This document shows positions 1-8,470 of a stretch of 38,830 nt of DNA, in pieces (position 1 is the stretch's first letter; each line of letters begins with the position of its first letter). This DNA comes from Desulfovibrio sp. UBA2564. Lineage in GTDB: Bacteria; Desulfobacterota; Desulfovibrionia; Desulfovibrionales; Desulfovibrionaceae. The notes beneath the pieces are model-generated. The model searched no databases and was not told the origin of the DNA. It worked only from the letters and a program-made list of their open reading frames with translations. The stretch covers positions 1-38,830 of the forward strand of contig DDLU01000311.1 of NCBI GenBank assembly GCA_002340305.1, written 5' to 3'. The position numbers and the translations under genes were made by a program.

Positions 1-19
1 GGTTTAAGCCGCCGGAGGC
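1..19 (+). repeat. Partial copy of a dispersed intergenic repeat
   Basis: The first 19 bases, GGTTTAAGCCGCCGGAGGC, are identical to 24427-24445, which lies inside a longer repeat upstream of tyrS. A related inverted copy lies at 23341-23380. The element continues beyond the left edge of the window, so its full extent cannot be judged. Its position just past the stop codon of the M24 peptidase gene fits an intergenic repeat. Confidence 0.6.
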
Positions 20-24
20 ATTTC

Positions 25-1101
25 TTAGAGTATTTTATATCCGTCTTCAGTGATCAGGACCATGTATTCCCAGCGGATACCACCCCAATCGGAGTAGTAG
101 AGACCGGGCTCCACAGTGATGATCATACCCGGTTTTAGTTCACCGGATGCGATGGGGCTGACACTTGGCGGCTCATGTGTTTCAAGGCCGATACCGTGTC
201 CGAGCGAATGGGTAAAGTACTTTTCGACTCCGTATTTTTCAAAAACCGCCTTGGCGGTGTGATAGGCATGTTGGATAGGCAGGCCGGGACGCAGTACTTT
301 GATGGCTTCCATCTGTGCTTCCTGAACCTGATCACGCACGGTGAGAAAGCGGTCGGAAGGTTTATCGCCGACCCAGAAAGTACGGGTTTGGTCGGAACAG
401 TAATCGTTCATACGTCCGCCCATGTCGATGAGTACCAGCGAGCCGTCTTCAAGCTTGTCATTGCCGGGAATGGCATGAGGCAGGGCCGCATTGGGACCGA
501 TACCGACGATGGAAGGAAAAGCCAGTTCGGATGCACCGTTGTTGCGGAAAAGCTGTTCCACATCCCATGCTATTTCAGCTTCAGTACGACCGGGAACGAG
601 CTTGGGTTCCAGTAGCTCGTAAACCTTATGGTTCAAAGCGCAGGATTCTTCCATGAGCTTGATTTCTGTCTCATCCTTGATCAGACGCAGGTCTTCAACC
701 AGACCGGAAACAGGCTTAAGCTCGCAGAAGTCGTTCAGCTTTTCATGTTCGAAAATATTGATGGATTTAGGATCGTAAGAAATCTTTTTGAATCCTTTGG
801 ATTTGAAGAATTTGCGCAGGGCATCAAATTTCCGACCGGAATAGATAAAAATATCTTCTTCGTTCCAGACCTTGCGCGCAGCATCGAGGTAACGGGGATC
901 GGTGAGCAGAAAGTCCCGCCCATCAGGATTAATAATCAGCCATCCTGCTGTTTCATTGCACTGGGGATCGTGAAGTTCAAAGCCGCTGAGGTAGTAGCGG
1001 TTGGCTGCGAAGCTGACCAGAAGAGGGGGATGTCCGCGATCTTTGAGTCGTCTGCGAACATTCTCCCGCCGTTTTTCGTAAGTGGCGGTGGAAATTGTCA
1101 T
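25..1101 (-). CDS. M24-family Xaa-Pro-type aminopeptidase
   Basis: This 358-residue protein has the two-domain layout of prolidase/aminopeptidase P: an N-terminal creatinase-like domain (about residues 1-130) and a C-terminal pita-bread catalytic domain. The five expected metal ligands are visible in order: Asp in LIDMGG, Asp in YCSDQTRTF, His in SLGHGIGLETHE, Glu in TVEPGLY and Glu in GIRWEYMVL. In most relatives the last motif reads GxRxED, so the Tyr after the Glu is a small variation. It should remove N-terminal residues before proline in the cytoplasm using two divalent metals. It starts four bases after the stop of the oxidoreductase gene upstream, so the two are probably co-transcribed. 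The exact substrate (Xaa-Pro dipeptide or longer peptide) cannot be read from sequence. Confidence 0.9.
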   Translation of the reverse strand: MTISTATYEKRRENVRRRLKDRGHPPLLVSFAANRYYLSGFELHDPQCNETAGWLIINPDGRDFLLTDPRYLDAARKVWNEEDIFIYSGRKFDALRKFFKSKGFKKISYDPKSINIFEHEKLNDFCELKPVSGLVEDLRLIKDETEIKLMEESCALNHKVYELLEPKLVPGRTEAEIAWDVEQLFRNNGASELAFPSIVGIGPNAALPHAIPGNDKLEDGSLVLIDMGGRMNDYCSDQTRTFWVGDKPSDRFLTVRDQVQEAQMEAIKVLRPGLPIQHAYHTAKAVFEKYGVEKYFTHSLGHGIGLETHEPPSVSPIASGELKPGMIITVEPGLYYSDWGGIRWEYMVLITEDGYKIL

Positions 1102-1105
1102 GTGC

Positions 1106-2458
1106 TTAACTGATCCTGTATGTGGTTTCAGGCTGCCCGTTAATCATCCGTTCAGCCCATTCTACGCCCTGCATTACCGAATGGTCCATATTGGAAACTT
1201 CATATTTCCAGCCGCCGAAACGGCCACGGGAATAGATGTTCATGGATTCAAGCGCAGGCTGTAAAACTTTTAACGCTTCATCGCGTTGCAGGCAAGGGAC
1301 CGGATAACCGTAATCCACATTAATTGACCAGCGTGAAATAATATCCTTGCGTTCCTCGTCAGTGATCATGTCGGTGTTGACCAGACCGTCTTCAACTTCC
1401 TGAATTATATTATCCTGATCAATGATCTTGTCGTCGGAGTATGAAACCTCACACATCAATGCCCGTCTTTTGCCCGCTTGCGGGGTGTTGTTGGGCGAGT
1501 AGTTGTGGAAGTTGGTAACTCTGTAAAAAGGATTGTCGTTTTCAGGGAAGTACATCCAGCAGCGTGAATCAGGCTTTGATGTAGAAAGTCCGATACCGGC
1601 AACCACAACACTGTTATGTTTAAGGGCGTGTGCGGCATTGACTAGCCGGGAAGCAGGCGCGGTCAGCCAGCGGGACGCAAGGATATCAATAGGACCTGTG
1701 TTCAGCATGTGTTCATATTCATAACGGTTGCCGGATGAGTCGATAATGGTCTTGGCCTGCTGATCAATAGCAACAATGTGCCTATCATATAGGATATGAT
1801 CGGAAACAGTTGCAGCCAGCTTCGTGAAGATTGTTCCGGTTCCGCCTTTTAGGGGAAATTTAAATTTATTGTTCGGTCCCCAGGAAAGATGGTCTTCCTC
1901 AAGCAGGATATTTTTCAGCACAGAACGCAGGTCCACGACGCTGACCCTTTCACCAATCCATGAAAAAGACATGTTCTCTGGTCGGGTGGCCCAGACCTTA
2001 TAATTATAGGGTTCCATGAAATGCTGGGCAATGCCCTTCCCGAAGATGGAATGAATCCATTCTAGGAAGTTATGCGGATTGTTTTCGGAACGCTCTCCGG
2101 GGAGCAAGCCGCGCACGCATTCCCACTTTTCCTGATTGGGCAGGTAACGGATGTTGTTTTGGAAAGGATATGGCACCCAGCTATTGAGTAGACGCACCCA
2201 CGATTCACGCAGGTGTTCCAGATATTCTCCCTCCAAGAGTTCTTCGATCAGATTGTCATAGTATTCGTAATGGGAAAACATGACATGCCCGCCGATGTCC
2301 CAAGTAAAGCCTTTTTCGTCCTTGAAACTTGAAGCCAAGCCCCCGGGCCAGGAATTTTTTTCCAGCACGAGGAAAGATTTTTCACCCAATTCGGAAAGCC
2401 TGCGAGCAGCTCCAAGACCCGTGGGACCTGCGCCGATTATGATATATCTGTATTTCAT
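1106..2458 (-). CDS. FAD-dependent oxidoreductase, amine oxidase / UDP-galactopyranose mutase-like
   Basis: A 450-residue soluble protein opening with a dinucleotide-binding Rossmann motif (IIGAGPTGLGAARRL, residues 7-21), an acidic residue ending the second strand (VLEK) and the GG motif typical of the NAD(P)-binding_8/amino-oxidase superfamily. The middle region (WVPYPFQNNIRYLP, then YNYKVWATRPENMSFSW) resembles UDP-galactopyranose mutase-like and protoporphyrinogen-oxidase-like flavoproteins, so a flavin-dependent reaction on a sugar nucleotide or other surface-polymer precursor is possible. I cannot assign the substrate. It is the first gene of a two-gene unit with the M24 peptidase. A GGAG ribosome-binding site precedes the ATG, and a TATAAT-like hexamer on this strand lies at 2537-2542 with no convincing -35 partner. 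Confidence 0.75.
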   Translation of the reverse strand: MKYRYIIIGAGPTGLGAARRLSELGEKSFLVLEKNSWPGGLASSFKDEKGFTWDIGGHVMFSHYEYYDNLIEELLEGEYLEHLRESWVRLLNSWVPYPFQNNIRYLPNQEKWECVRGLLPGERSENNPHNFLEWIHSIFGKGIAQHFMEPYNYKVWATRPENMSFSWIGERVSVVDLRSVLKNILLEEDHLSWGPNNKFKFPLKGGTGTIFTKLAATVSDHILYDRHIVAIDQQAKTIIDSSGNRYEYEHMLNTGPIDILASRWLTAPASRLVNAAHALKHNSVVVAGIGLSTSKPDSRCWMYFPENDNPFYRVTNFHNYSPNNTPQAGKRRALMCEVSYSDDKIIDQDNIIQEVEDGLVNTDMITDEERKDIISRWSINVDYGYPVPCLQRDEALKVLQPALESMNIYSRGRFGGWKYEVSNMDHSVMQGVEWAERMINGQPETTYRIS

Positions 2459-2617
2459 AGTGTTTTACTCCACATAAGAAAATTGATTTTTACGTAATAG
2501 AAGCAAACCTTATGCCAGCGTCTTAAAACGGCACTAATTATAGTTTTGGTTAAATTTTGTGAAATTTAATTTTAAACTAAATGCCTGTAATTATGTTTTT
2601 TTATGGAGAAGAAGTTT

Positions 2618-2682
2618 TGTAACGCGTACTGTAACTGATCTTTCTTATACGCGTAACAGGTTTGTAACCAAGCTCGGATAAA
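2618..2682 (+). promoter_or_regulatory. Pho-box-like repeats and -10 element upstream of pstS
   Basis: The 307-base gap between the divergent oxidoreductase and pstS genes carries four GTAAC repeats. TGTAAC occurs at 2618-2623 and 2630-2635 (12-base period). GTAAC at 2653-2657 and TGTAAC at 2663-2668 have an 11-base period, the spacing of PhoB half-sites. A -10-like GATAAA at 2677-2682 follows the last repeat at about the distance seen in PhoB-activated promoters, where the box replaces the -35. The placement next to pstS supports phosphate-starvation control by a PhoB-type regulator. The half-sites match the general TGTNAC form rather than the exact E. coli sequence. I see nothing else of note in the gap. 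Confidence 0.5.
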
Positions 2683-2765
2683 CCATTGCTCAACGATACA
2701 TAACGGACGCGGTAAACAAGAACTGAGTCTGAAATAAAAATTCCATTGTTTGGAGGAAAACAAAA

Positions 2766-3584
2766 ATGAAGAAAATTATTGCTCTCGTTGCTGTAATGGT
2801 CATTGCTTTCGCTGGTTCCGCTTTTGCAGGTTCCATCCAGATCAAAGGTTCAACCACAGTTCTGCCTCTCATGCAGAAAGCTGCTGAAGCATTTATGGCA
2901 GCCGACCCCAATGTCTCAATCTCCATTTCAGGTGGCGGTTCTTCTAACGGCGCTAAGGCACTTATTGATGGTACCACCGATATCGCCATGATGTCCCGCG
3001 ACATGAAAGGCAGTGAGATTCAGAAAGCATCTGATAACGGACGCAAGCCTTCCCAGTTCATTGTTGCTCTTGATTGCATCGTTCCCGTCGTAAATCCCGG
3101 TAACCCTGTTTCCAAACTTTCCAAAGACCAGCTTTGGGGTATTTACACCGGTAAAATCGCCAATTGGAAAGAAGTTGGCGGAGAAGACGCAAAGATCGTT
3201 GTTATCTCCCGTGATACCTCCTCCGGCACTTACGACTGCTGGAAAAGCAAAGTTCTGAAGAAAGACGGTAAAAAACACCGTGTATTCCCCGGTGCTTTGC
3301 TTCAGGCTTCCAACGGTGCTGTTGCACAGGCTGTTTCCAAAAACAAAAAAGCTATTGGTTACGTTGGTCTCGCTTACCTGAATAAAGAGCTCAAAGGTAT
3401 AATTGTTAACGGTGTTGCTGCTTCCGTTGCTACCGCTAAAGACGGTTCCTACCCCATTTCTCGCGGCCTGAACCTTTACACTCCCGGCGATCCTACTGGC
3501 GAAACCAAAGCTCTTCTCGATTACATGATGAGCCCCGCCGGTCAGAAACTTGCGGCTGACACTGGTTTCATTCCTGTAAAATAA
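2766..3584 (+). CDS. pstS: Phosphate ABC transporter, periplasmic substrate-binding protein PstS
   Basis: A 272-residue PBP-like protein with a clear Sec signal peptide (MKKIIALVAVMVIAFAGSAFA, cleavage after Ala21). Phosphate-binding signatures are visible: IKGSTTVLPL near the mature N-terminus, ISGGGSSNGAKALIDG and the SRDTSSGTYDCW loop, whose Ser, Arg, Asp and Thr normally contact phosphate. It captures phosphate in the periplasm and delivers it to PstC/PstA. The start is fixed by GGAGG nine bases upstream. It is the first gene of the pst operon. The hairpin after its stop codon probably allows more PstS than membrane subunits to be made. Confidence 0.97.
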   Translation: MKKIIALVAVMVIAFAGSAFAGSIQIKGSTTVLPLMQKAAEAFMAADPNVSISISGGGSSNGAKALIDGTTDIAMMSRDMKGSEIQKASDNGRKPSQFIVALDCIVPVVNPGNPVSKLSKDQLWGIYTGKIANWKEVGGEDAKIVVISRDTSSGTYDCWKSKVLKKDGKKHRVFPGALLQASNGAVAQAVSKNKKAIGYVGLAYLNKELKGIIVNGVAASVATAKDGSYPISRGLNLYTPGDPTGETKALLDYMMSPAGQKLAADTGFIPVK

Positions 3585-3630
3585 ATACAGACTTTCCGGA
3601 AAATCCGGGTCCGATTGAATAGAACTCATG

Positions 3631-3657
3631 TCCGGGGGGATTTTTAAATCCCCCCGG
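3631..3657 (+). terminator. Intercistronic hairpin between pstS and pstC
   Basis: A nearly perfect palindrome with TCCGGGGGGATTT and AATCCCCCCGGA arms lies 47 bases after the pstS stop. It is followed by AATTTCAGG rather than a U-run, so it would be an inefficient terminator or an mRNA-stabilising stem. Such elements after genes for abundant binding proteins typically leave them expressed above the downstream permease genes. Confidence 0.6.
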
Positions 3658-3713
3658 AATTTCAGGTCTCTAAGGCAAATGGTAAAAACAAATTCTATAT
3701 CAGGGGAAAAACC

Positions 3714-5069
3714 GTGATAACGTCCCGCAATATCTGTTTACTACTCTTAATTCTCGCAATTTTGTCCGGTGTGTATGCGTACAAGCTGGGTGTGCACACT
3801 GAGGCGGAGCAGATTTTTATTTCTTCAGCCGGGAAGGTGGAGCAGAGGGGAGATTATTCTTTGAGTGCTTCCGGAGCACTTAAGAAAGTCATGATGCTTT
3901 CCACCCATGAAGTCGTTGAATCTACTGAAGAGTCCATTCTGAGTCCGGCTTCAAAAGAACTGCGCGTCAAAGAACTCAATGCCGAGCTGAACAGAATTTA
4001 CGCTTATGTCCGTACTGATCCCACTGTTTTAGGCAAAAAAAAGACAGACGTAGAAGCTCTCAAGCTGATCAAAATCAGCGCAGAAGAAATGGTTTCTTCA
4101 AGATCTACAGGTTGGTACATCTTTAGCGGGATACTTGCAGGTCTTGGCGGAATTCTTTTTGTTCTTTCCTTTATTTCACTCGGCAGGCGCACAACCGAGC
4201 GAATCATTCATTCCATTTTTCTAATCACCGCATTTACATCTATTCTGGTCCTGTTTTTGATCATGATCTTTCTCTTTGTAGAAGGGCTGCCCATATTCAA
4301 ACATGTGTCGGTGAGTGATTTTATCTTTGGGCATGAATGGTATCCGACAGATGAAGATGATCCTGCTTTCGGAATCTGGCCCTTGATTGTCGGCTCCGGC
4401 GCGGTGACTGCGCTTTCTTCCCTTATCGCCATTCCTCTCGGCGTTATGACTGCCATTTACCTTGCGGAAATAGCACCCCTTAAAATTAGAAATATTGTTA
4501 AGCCTGCGGTTGAAATGCTTGCAGCTCTGCCGTCAGTTGTTATCGGTTTTTTCGGTATGGTTGTGGTTGCGCCTTTTCTTCAGGATACATTCGATATTGC
4601 TGTCGGTCTTAACCTTTTTAATGCCTCGGTCATGCTGGCTTTCATGGCGGTTCCGACCATTACCAGTATCTCCGAAGACGCGCTTTATTCAGTACCACCG
4701 GAACTTAAAGAAGCTTCTCTTGCTTTGGGTGCCACACATTGGCAGTCTATCTACAAGGTTATCGTCCCCGCTTCCCTGTCCGGTATATCCACCGGGGTAA
4801 TTCTCGGTATGGCCCGTTCCATCGGTGAAACCATGGTTGTGCTCATGGTTGCAGGTGGTGCAGGTCTGCTGCCGACATCAATCTTCGATCCGGTAAGACC
4901 CATGCCTGCGTCAATTGCTGCTGAAATGGGTGAAGCACCGTTTCACAGTGATCATTACTACGCACTCTTTGCCATCGGTATGGTGCTTTTCCTGTTTACC
5001 ATGGCTTTCAACCTTATCGCGGACTACGTGGCCCATAAATATAAGCAGGTCGGTTCCGCTTCCCTGTAA
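3714..5069 (+). CDS. pstC: Phosphate ABC transporter permease PstC with N-terminal extension
   Basis: A 451-residue inner-membrane permease. The C-terminal 290 residues form the ABC transporter membrane domain with the EAA-type loop (PPELKEASLALGATHWQSIYKVIVP) that contacts the ATPase. About 150 extra residues precede it: a transmembrane segment at 5-23, a soluble, probably periplasmic stretch with a conserved-looking charged helix, and a second membrane segment near 135-155. E. coli PstC has about 319 residues, so this is a long-form variant. GTG is chosen as start because GGGG lies just upstream and no better start is in frame. It pairs with PstA to form the channel. Confidence 0.93.
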   Translation: MITSRNICLLLLILAILSGVYAYKLGVHTEAEQIFISSAGKVEQRGDYSLSASGALKKVMMLSTHEVVESTEESILSPASKELRVKELNAELNRIYAYVRTDPTVLGKKKTDVEALKLIKISAEEMVSSRSTGWYIFSGILAGLGGILFVLSFISLGRRTTERIIHSIFLITAFTSILVLFLIMIFLFVEGLPIFKHVSVSDFIFGHEWYPTDEDDPAFGIWPLIVGSGAVTALSSLIAIPLGVMTAIYLAEIAPLKIRNIVKPAVEMLAALPSVVIGFFGMVVVAPFLQDTFDIAVGLNLFNASVMLAFMAVPTITSISEDALYSVPPELKEASLALGATHWQSIYKVIVPASLSGISTGVILGMARSIGETMVVLMVAGGAGLLPTSIFDPVRPMPASIAAEMGEAPFHSDHYYALFAIGMVLFLFTMAFNLIADYVAHKYKQVGSASL

Positions 5070-5093
5070 TTGAGAATCGCAGGAATAGGATTG

Positions 5094-6050
5094 GTGAAAG
5101 AAATGAACAATGCAGAAACTATAGAACAAGTGGAATCCATGATGGAAAGTAATATTGAAGTAGCCGGGACCATGATGGAACCGGATAACAATAATTATTC
5201 TATGCGGGAGAAGGTCCAGAAGGTGGTCTTCCTTGTATTCAAAGGTGCTGCCGCCATCAACGGTCTTGCGCTGTTAATTATTGTCGGTTTTGTGCTCTAT
5301 TACGGGCTTCCGGCAATGAGCTGGGAATTTCTGACTGAGAATCCCAGAGAGTCCATGACCGCAGGTGGTATATTCCCCTGCATTGTCGGGACAATTGTGC
5401 TCAGCTACGGCGCACTGATGATCGCTCTTCCCTGGGGAATAGCCACTGCAATTTACCTAAACGAATATGCTACTTCGCCCCGGCTGGTGCGTATTATTCG
5501 TCTGGGTATCAGTAACCTTGCTGGAGTACCTTCCGTAGTTTTCGGACTTTTCGGTCTTTCCCTTTTCGTTACCGTTATGGGGATGGGGGTCAGTATCATG
5601 GCCGGGGTCTGTACCCTCGGTGCGCTGGCACTTCCTCTGGTTATCGGTGCCTCTGAAGAAGCTTTGCGCTCCGTTCCCCAGACTTATCGTGAAGCTTCTC
5701 TCGGTCTTGGTGCAACCAAGTGGCAGACTATTTACAAAGTAGTGCTGCCCGCAGCACTGCCCGGAATGCTCACCGGGGCTATCCTGACTCTCTCAAGGGC
5801 TGCCGGTGAAACCGCTGCGGTCATGTTTACCGCAGCTGTGTTTTTTACTCCGGAAATGCCGGAATCTCTGTTTGATGACGTAATGGCGTTGCCTTATCAC
5901 ATCTACGTTTTGGCAACTGCCGGAACTGAGATTGAAAAGACAAGACACATCCAGTACGGGACTTCACTCGTACTGATCTCCCTCGTGCTGAGCATGAATA
6001 TGCTCGCTATATTCATCCGCGCAAGGGTGCAGAAGAAAGGTAATAAATAG
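5094..6050 (+). CDS. pstA: Phosphate ABC transporter permease PstA
   Basis: About 318 residues with six predicted membrane helices after a hydrophilic, Glu/Met-rich N-terminal segment of about 45 residues. The EAA loop (PQTYREASLGLGATKWQTIYKVVLP) identifies it as the second Pst permease subunit. The start is uncertain. The reading frame is open from a TTG at 5070, immediately after the pstC stop, but GTG 5094 has AGGAATAGGA upstream and ATG 5103 is also possible. It lies 24 bases after pstC in the same transcript. It is the last gene before a strong terminator, so the ATPase PstB and the regulator PhoU are not encoded here. Confidence 0.93.
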   Translation: MKEMNNAETIEQVESMMESNIEVAGTMMEPDNNNYSMREKVQKVVFLVFKGAAAINGLALLIIVGFVLYYGLPAMSWEFLTENPRESMTAGGIFPCIVGTIVLSYGALMIALPWGIATAIYLNEYATSPRLVRIIRLGISNLAGVPSVVFGLFGLSLFVTVMGMGVSIMAGVCTLGALALPLVIGASEEALRSVPQTYREASLGLGATKWQTIYKVVLPAALPGMLTGAILTLSRAAGETAAVMFTAAVFFTPEMPESLFDDVMALPYHIYVLATAGTEIEKTRHIQYGTSLVLISLVLSMNMLAIFIRARVQKKGNK

Positions 6051-6074
6051 TTCTTATCCCCACTTTCGACCGTG

Positions 6075-6114
6075 TTGAAACGGCCCGCGCTCTTACGAGT
6101 ACGGGCCGTTTCAA
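6075..6114. terminator. Bidirectional terminator between pstA and the radical SAM gene
   Basis: A perfect 13-bp stem (TTGAAACGGCCCG at 6075-6087 with its complement at 6102-6114) has a 14-base loop that itself contains a CTC/GAG mini-stem. The arms end in A and T runs on both strands, which suits termination of both convergent transcripts. Confidence 0.88.
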
Positions 6115-6125
6115 TTTGTAAAATT

Positions 6126-7088
6126 TTATTTATTGGGAGGCGTTCCTTCCGGCCCATACCATAGCGGTGGCTTCTCCGGTGCATCCGGTCGTGCGCAGCC
6201 CTGCCAGATTCCTTTGGCTTTCATGGCTTTTTCTATTTCATTCAGCACGGTCCGTTTCATGCGCACCCATTCGGGGGCAACAAGTGCTCCGGGCACTGCG
6301 TCCGCTTTAAGGCGGTGGATAACGATATCAGTACGCAGGATGGATATGGCTTCCACTAAGGCATCGATATATTCTTCCTGCTTAATGGGGGTATATTCGC
6401 CGGCCTCATAAATTTTTGTAAGTGGAGTCCCTTTGCCAACGAAAAGATTATGAAATTTAATTCCAGCTATAGGTAATTCATTGAGAAAATGTACAGATTC
6501 AAGGAAGTCTTCTGTTGTCTCTCCGGGCAGTCCGGCAATTAGATGGGCGCAAACGTCCAGCCCGTGTGCATGGGCCATCTTTACCGCTTCGGCAAATTGC
6601 TCGGCAGTGTGCCCCCGGTTGATGCGCTCAAGGGTGGCGTTGTTTGAGCTTTGCAGACCGAGATCGAGCCAAACTTCCTTGAGCCCCAAGCTTTTGATCA
6701 CACTTAATTTTTCATCATCCAGACAGTCCGGGCGGGTGCCGATGCAAAGCCCTGCTAGCCCGGGTAAACCTTCGAGCCGGTCAAGGGCGCATTTCAGTTC
6801 GTCATAGCTGCAATAGGTGTTGGAATAGGATTGCAGGTAGGCGAGGTAGAGTTTGGCGGTGTAGAGCTTGGAAAGTTTTTCCTGCCAGTGAGTCCATTGT
6901 TCAGGGATGGACATGGACAGTCCGTGCAACCCGGAACCGGAACCCTGCGGGCTGCAAAAAATACATCCTTTGCGGGAAATGGAACCGTCCCGGTTGGGAC
7001 AGGTGAATCCGAAATCGAGTGGGATTTTCTGGACCCTTTCGCCGAAGCTTTGCCTCAGACGGGCTGCCAGACCGTAAAAACGGTTCAT
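6126..7088 (-). CDS. YhcC-type radical SAM protein (TIGR01212 family)
   Basis: A 320-residue protein with the iron-sulfur cluster cysteines in the long-spaced arrangement of this family (CPNRDG...KGCIFC, residues 30-45), followed by a TIM-barrel core with IGTRPDCL and LQSSNNATLERINRGH motifs similar to those of oxygen-independent coproporphyrinogen oxidase and Elp3 relatives. It should bind a [4Fe-4S] cluster and S-adenosylmethionine and start radical chemistry in the cytoplasm. The substrate is unknown to me, although relatives are implicated in RNA modification. It is a single gene, convergent with pstA and divergent from mreB. Confidence 0.88.
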   Translation of the reverse strand: MNRFYGLAARLRQSFGERVQKIPLDFGFTCPNRDGSISRKGCIFCSPQGSGSGLHGLSMSIPEQWTHWQEKLSKLYTAKLYLAYLQSYSNTYCSYDELKCALDRLEGLPGLAGLCIGTRPDCLDDEKLSVIKSLGLKEVWLDLGLQSSNNATLERINRGHTAEQFAEAVKMAHAHGLDVCAHLIAGLPGETTEDFLESVHFLNELPIAGIKFHNLFVGKGTPLTKIYEAGEYTPIKQEEYIDALVEAISILRTDIVIHRLKADAVPGALVAPEWVRMKRTVLNEIEKAMKAKGIWQGCARPDAPEKPPLWYGPEGTPPNK

Positions 7089-7171
7089 GAAGACTCCTTA
7101 TTTACTGCTTTTCAGGGTGTTTATTTGTATTTTAGATGAAAAAGTCTGTTTTTACGGGTCATTAGTCAGTT

Positions 7172-7200
7172 TTGCCAGTAGCTTGCCGAAGTGTTGTAAT
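7172..7200 (+). promoter_or_regulatory. Candidate sigma-70-type promoter for mreB
   Basis: TTGCCA at 7172-7177 and TGTAAT at 7195-7200 are separated by 17 bases, predicting a start near 7207. A small stem CGCCTC/GAGGTG at 7267-7282 with a TTTC loop lies in the leader about 40 bases before the mreB start. The hexamers match the consensus only moderately. Confidence 0.4.
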
Positions 7201-7320
7201 GTGTTGCCTGCCACACTTTCTTCTGCTAGTTAACTCCTAGGATTTTCTTTTGATAGACGTGAAGTCCGCCTCTTTCGAGGTGTTTTAGAATCACATTTTT
7301 TTTGGAGTTTCCAGTTTAAT

Positions 7321-8361
7321 ATGGCATCGATTTTCGACAAGATACTCGGTTCGTTTTCCAGTGACCTTGCAATCGACCTCGGTACAGCTAACACACTGGT
7401 TTATGTAAAAGGTAAAGGCGTCATGCTCAGCGAACCTTCTGTGGTCGCTGTCAAAAGGGACGTTAACGGCGGTAGCAAGGTTCTCGCCGTTGGGTTGGAA
7501 GCCAAGAGGATGCTTGGTCGAACTCCCGGTAATATCGTGGCTATCAGACCCATGAAAGACGGCGTTATTGCTGACTTTGAAGTCACTGAGGCCATGTTGC
7601 GCCATTTCATTTCAAAAGTCCATAACAGCCGCAGGCTGGTCCGTCCCCGGATTATGATCTGCGTGCCCACAGGAATTACCCAGGTTGAGAAAAGGGCGGT
7701 CAAGGAAAGTGCCCAGTCTGCCGGTGCCCGTGAGGTTTATCTTATTGAGGAGCCCATGGCAGCGGCTATCGGTGCTAACCTGCCCATTACCGAGCCTACC
7801 TCCAATATGGTTGTAGACATCGGCGGTGGTACTTCTGAAATCGCGGTTATTTCTCTTTCCGGTATTGTTTACGCCCGTTCTGTGCGCGTGGGCGGCGACA
7901 AAATGGATGAAGCCATTATGCAGCATGTTAAGCGTAAGTATTCCATGCTCATCGGTGAATCCACTGCTGAATCCATCAAAATCAAGATCGGTTCCGCTTT
8001 CCCGCTGGAAGAAGAAATCGAGATGGAAGTCAAAGGCCGTGATCTTGTAACCGGTATTCCTCAGAATATTCTGATCACTTCCGAAGAGATCAGAAAAGCA
8101 ATTTCCGAACAGGTGGATTCCATTGTTCAGGGCGTACGTGTTGCCCTTGAACAGACCCCGCCTGAACTTGCAGCCGACATTGTTGACCGGGGCATCGTGC
8201 TTACCGGTGGCGGAGCACTGCTTAAGGGACTGGATCAGCTCCTTAGTCAGGAAACCCACCTGCCCATCACTGTGGTAGATATGCCGCTTGATGCTGTGGT
8301 TGTCGGCTCCGGTAGAGCTTTAGATGAAATAAACATCTATAAAGACGTAACTATTGATTAA
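7321..8361 (+). CDS. mreB: Rod-shape-determining actin homologue MreB
   Basis: A 346-residue actin-fold protein with the phosphate-1 motif (IDLGTANTLVYVKGKG, residues 18-33), the phosphate-2 motif (VVDIGGGTSEIAVISL) and the adenosine motif (GIVLTGGGALLKGLD). It forms ATP-dependent filaments beneath the inner membrane that orient the cell-wall elongation machinery made by the downstream genes. Length and motifs are typical. A GGAG sits about 13 bases before the ATG, rather far for a ribosome-binding site. It is separated from mreC by 218 bases with two large hairpins, so it is probably transcribed more highly than the rest of the cluster. Confidence 0.98.
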   Translation: MASIFDKILGSFSSDLAIDLGTANTLVYVKGKGVMLSEPSVVAVKRDVNGGSKVLAVGLEAKRMLGRTPGNIVAIRPMKDGVIADFEVTEAMLRHFISKVHNSRRLVRPRIMICVPTGITQVEKRAVKESAQSAGAREVYLIEEPMAAAIGANLPITEPTSNMVVDIGGGTSEIAVISLSGIVYARSVRVGGDKMDEAIMQHVKRKYSMLIGESTAESIKIKIGSAFPLEEEIEMEVKGRDLVTGIPQNILITSEEIRKAISEQVDSIVQGVRVALEQTPPELAADIVDRGIVLTGGGALLKGLDQLLSQETHLPITVVDMPLDAVVVGSGRALDEINIYKDVTID

Positions 8362-8407
8362 AATCCGCTTCTTTTGCCGCGGATGGGATCGAGTGCACCA
8401 GTTACGG

Positions 8408-8459
8408 CTGAGGGCATAGTTTTTTACGGATTCATATCTGTAAAAAGCTATGTCCTCAG
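8408..8459 (+). terminator. Long hairpin 1 between mreB and mreC
   Basis: A 22-bp near-perfect stem: 8408-8429 pairs with 8438-8459 with three or four G-T wobbles and an 8-base AT-rich loop. No U-run follows, so it is better seen as an mRNA-processing or 3'-end-protecting structure for mreB than as a simple terminator. Confidence 0.7.
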
Positions 8460-8470
8460 AAATTGCCTCT

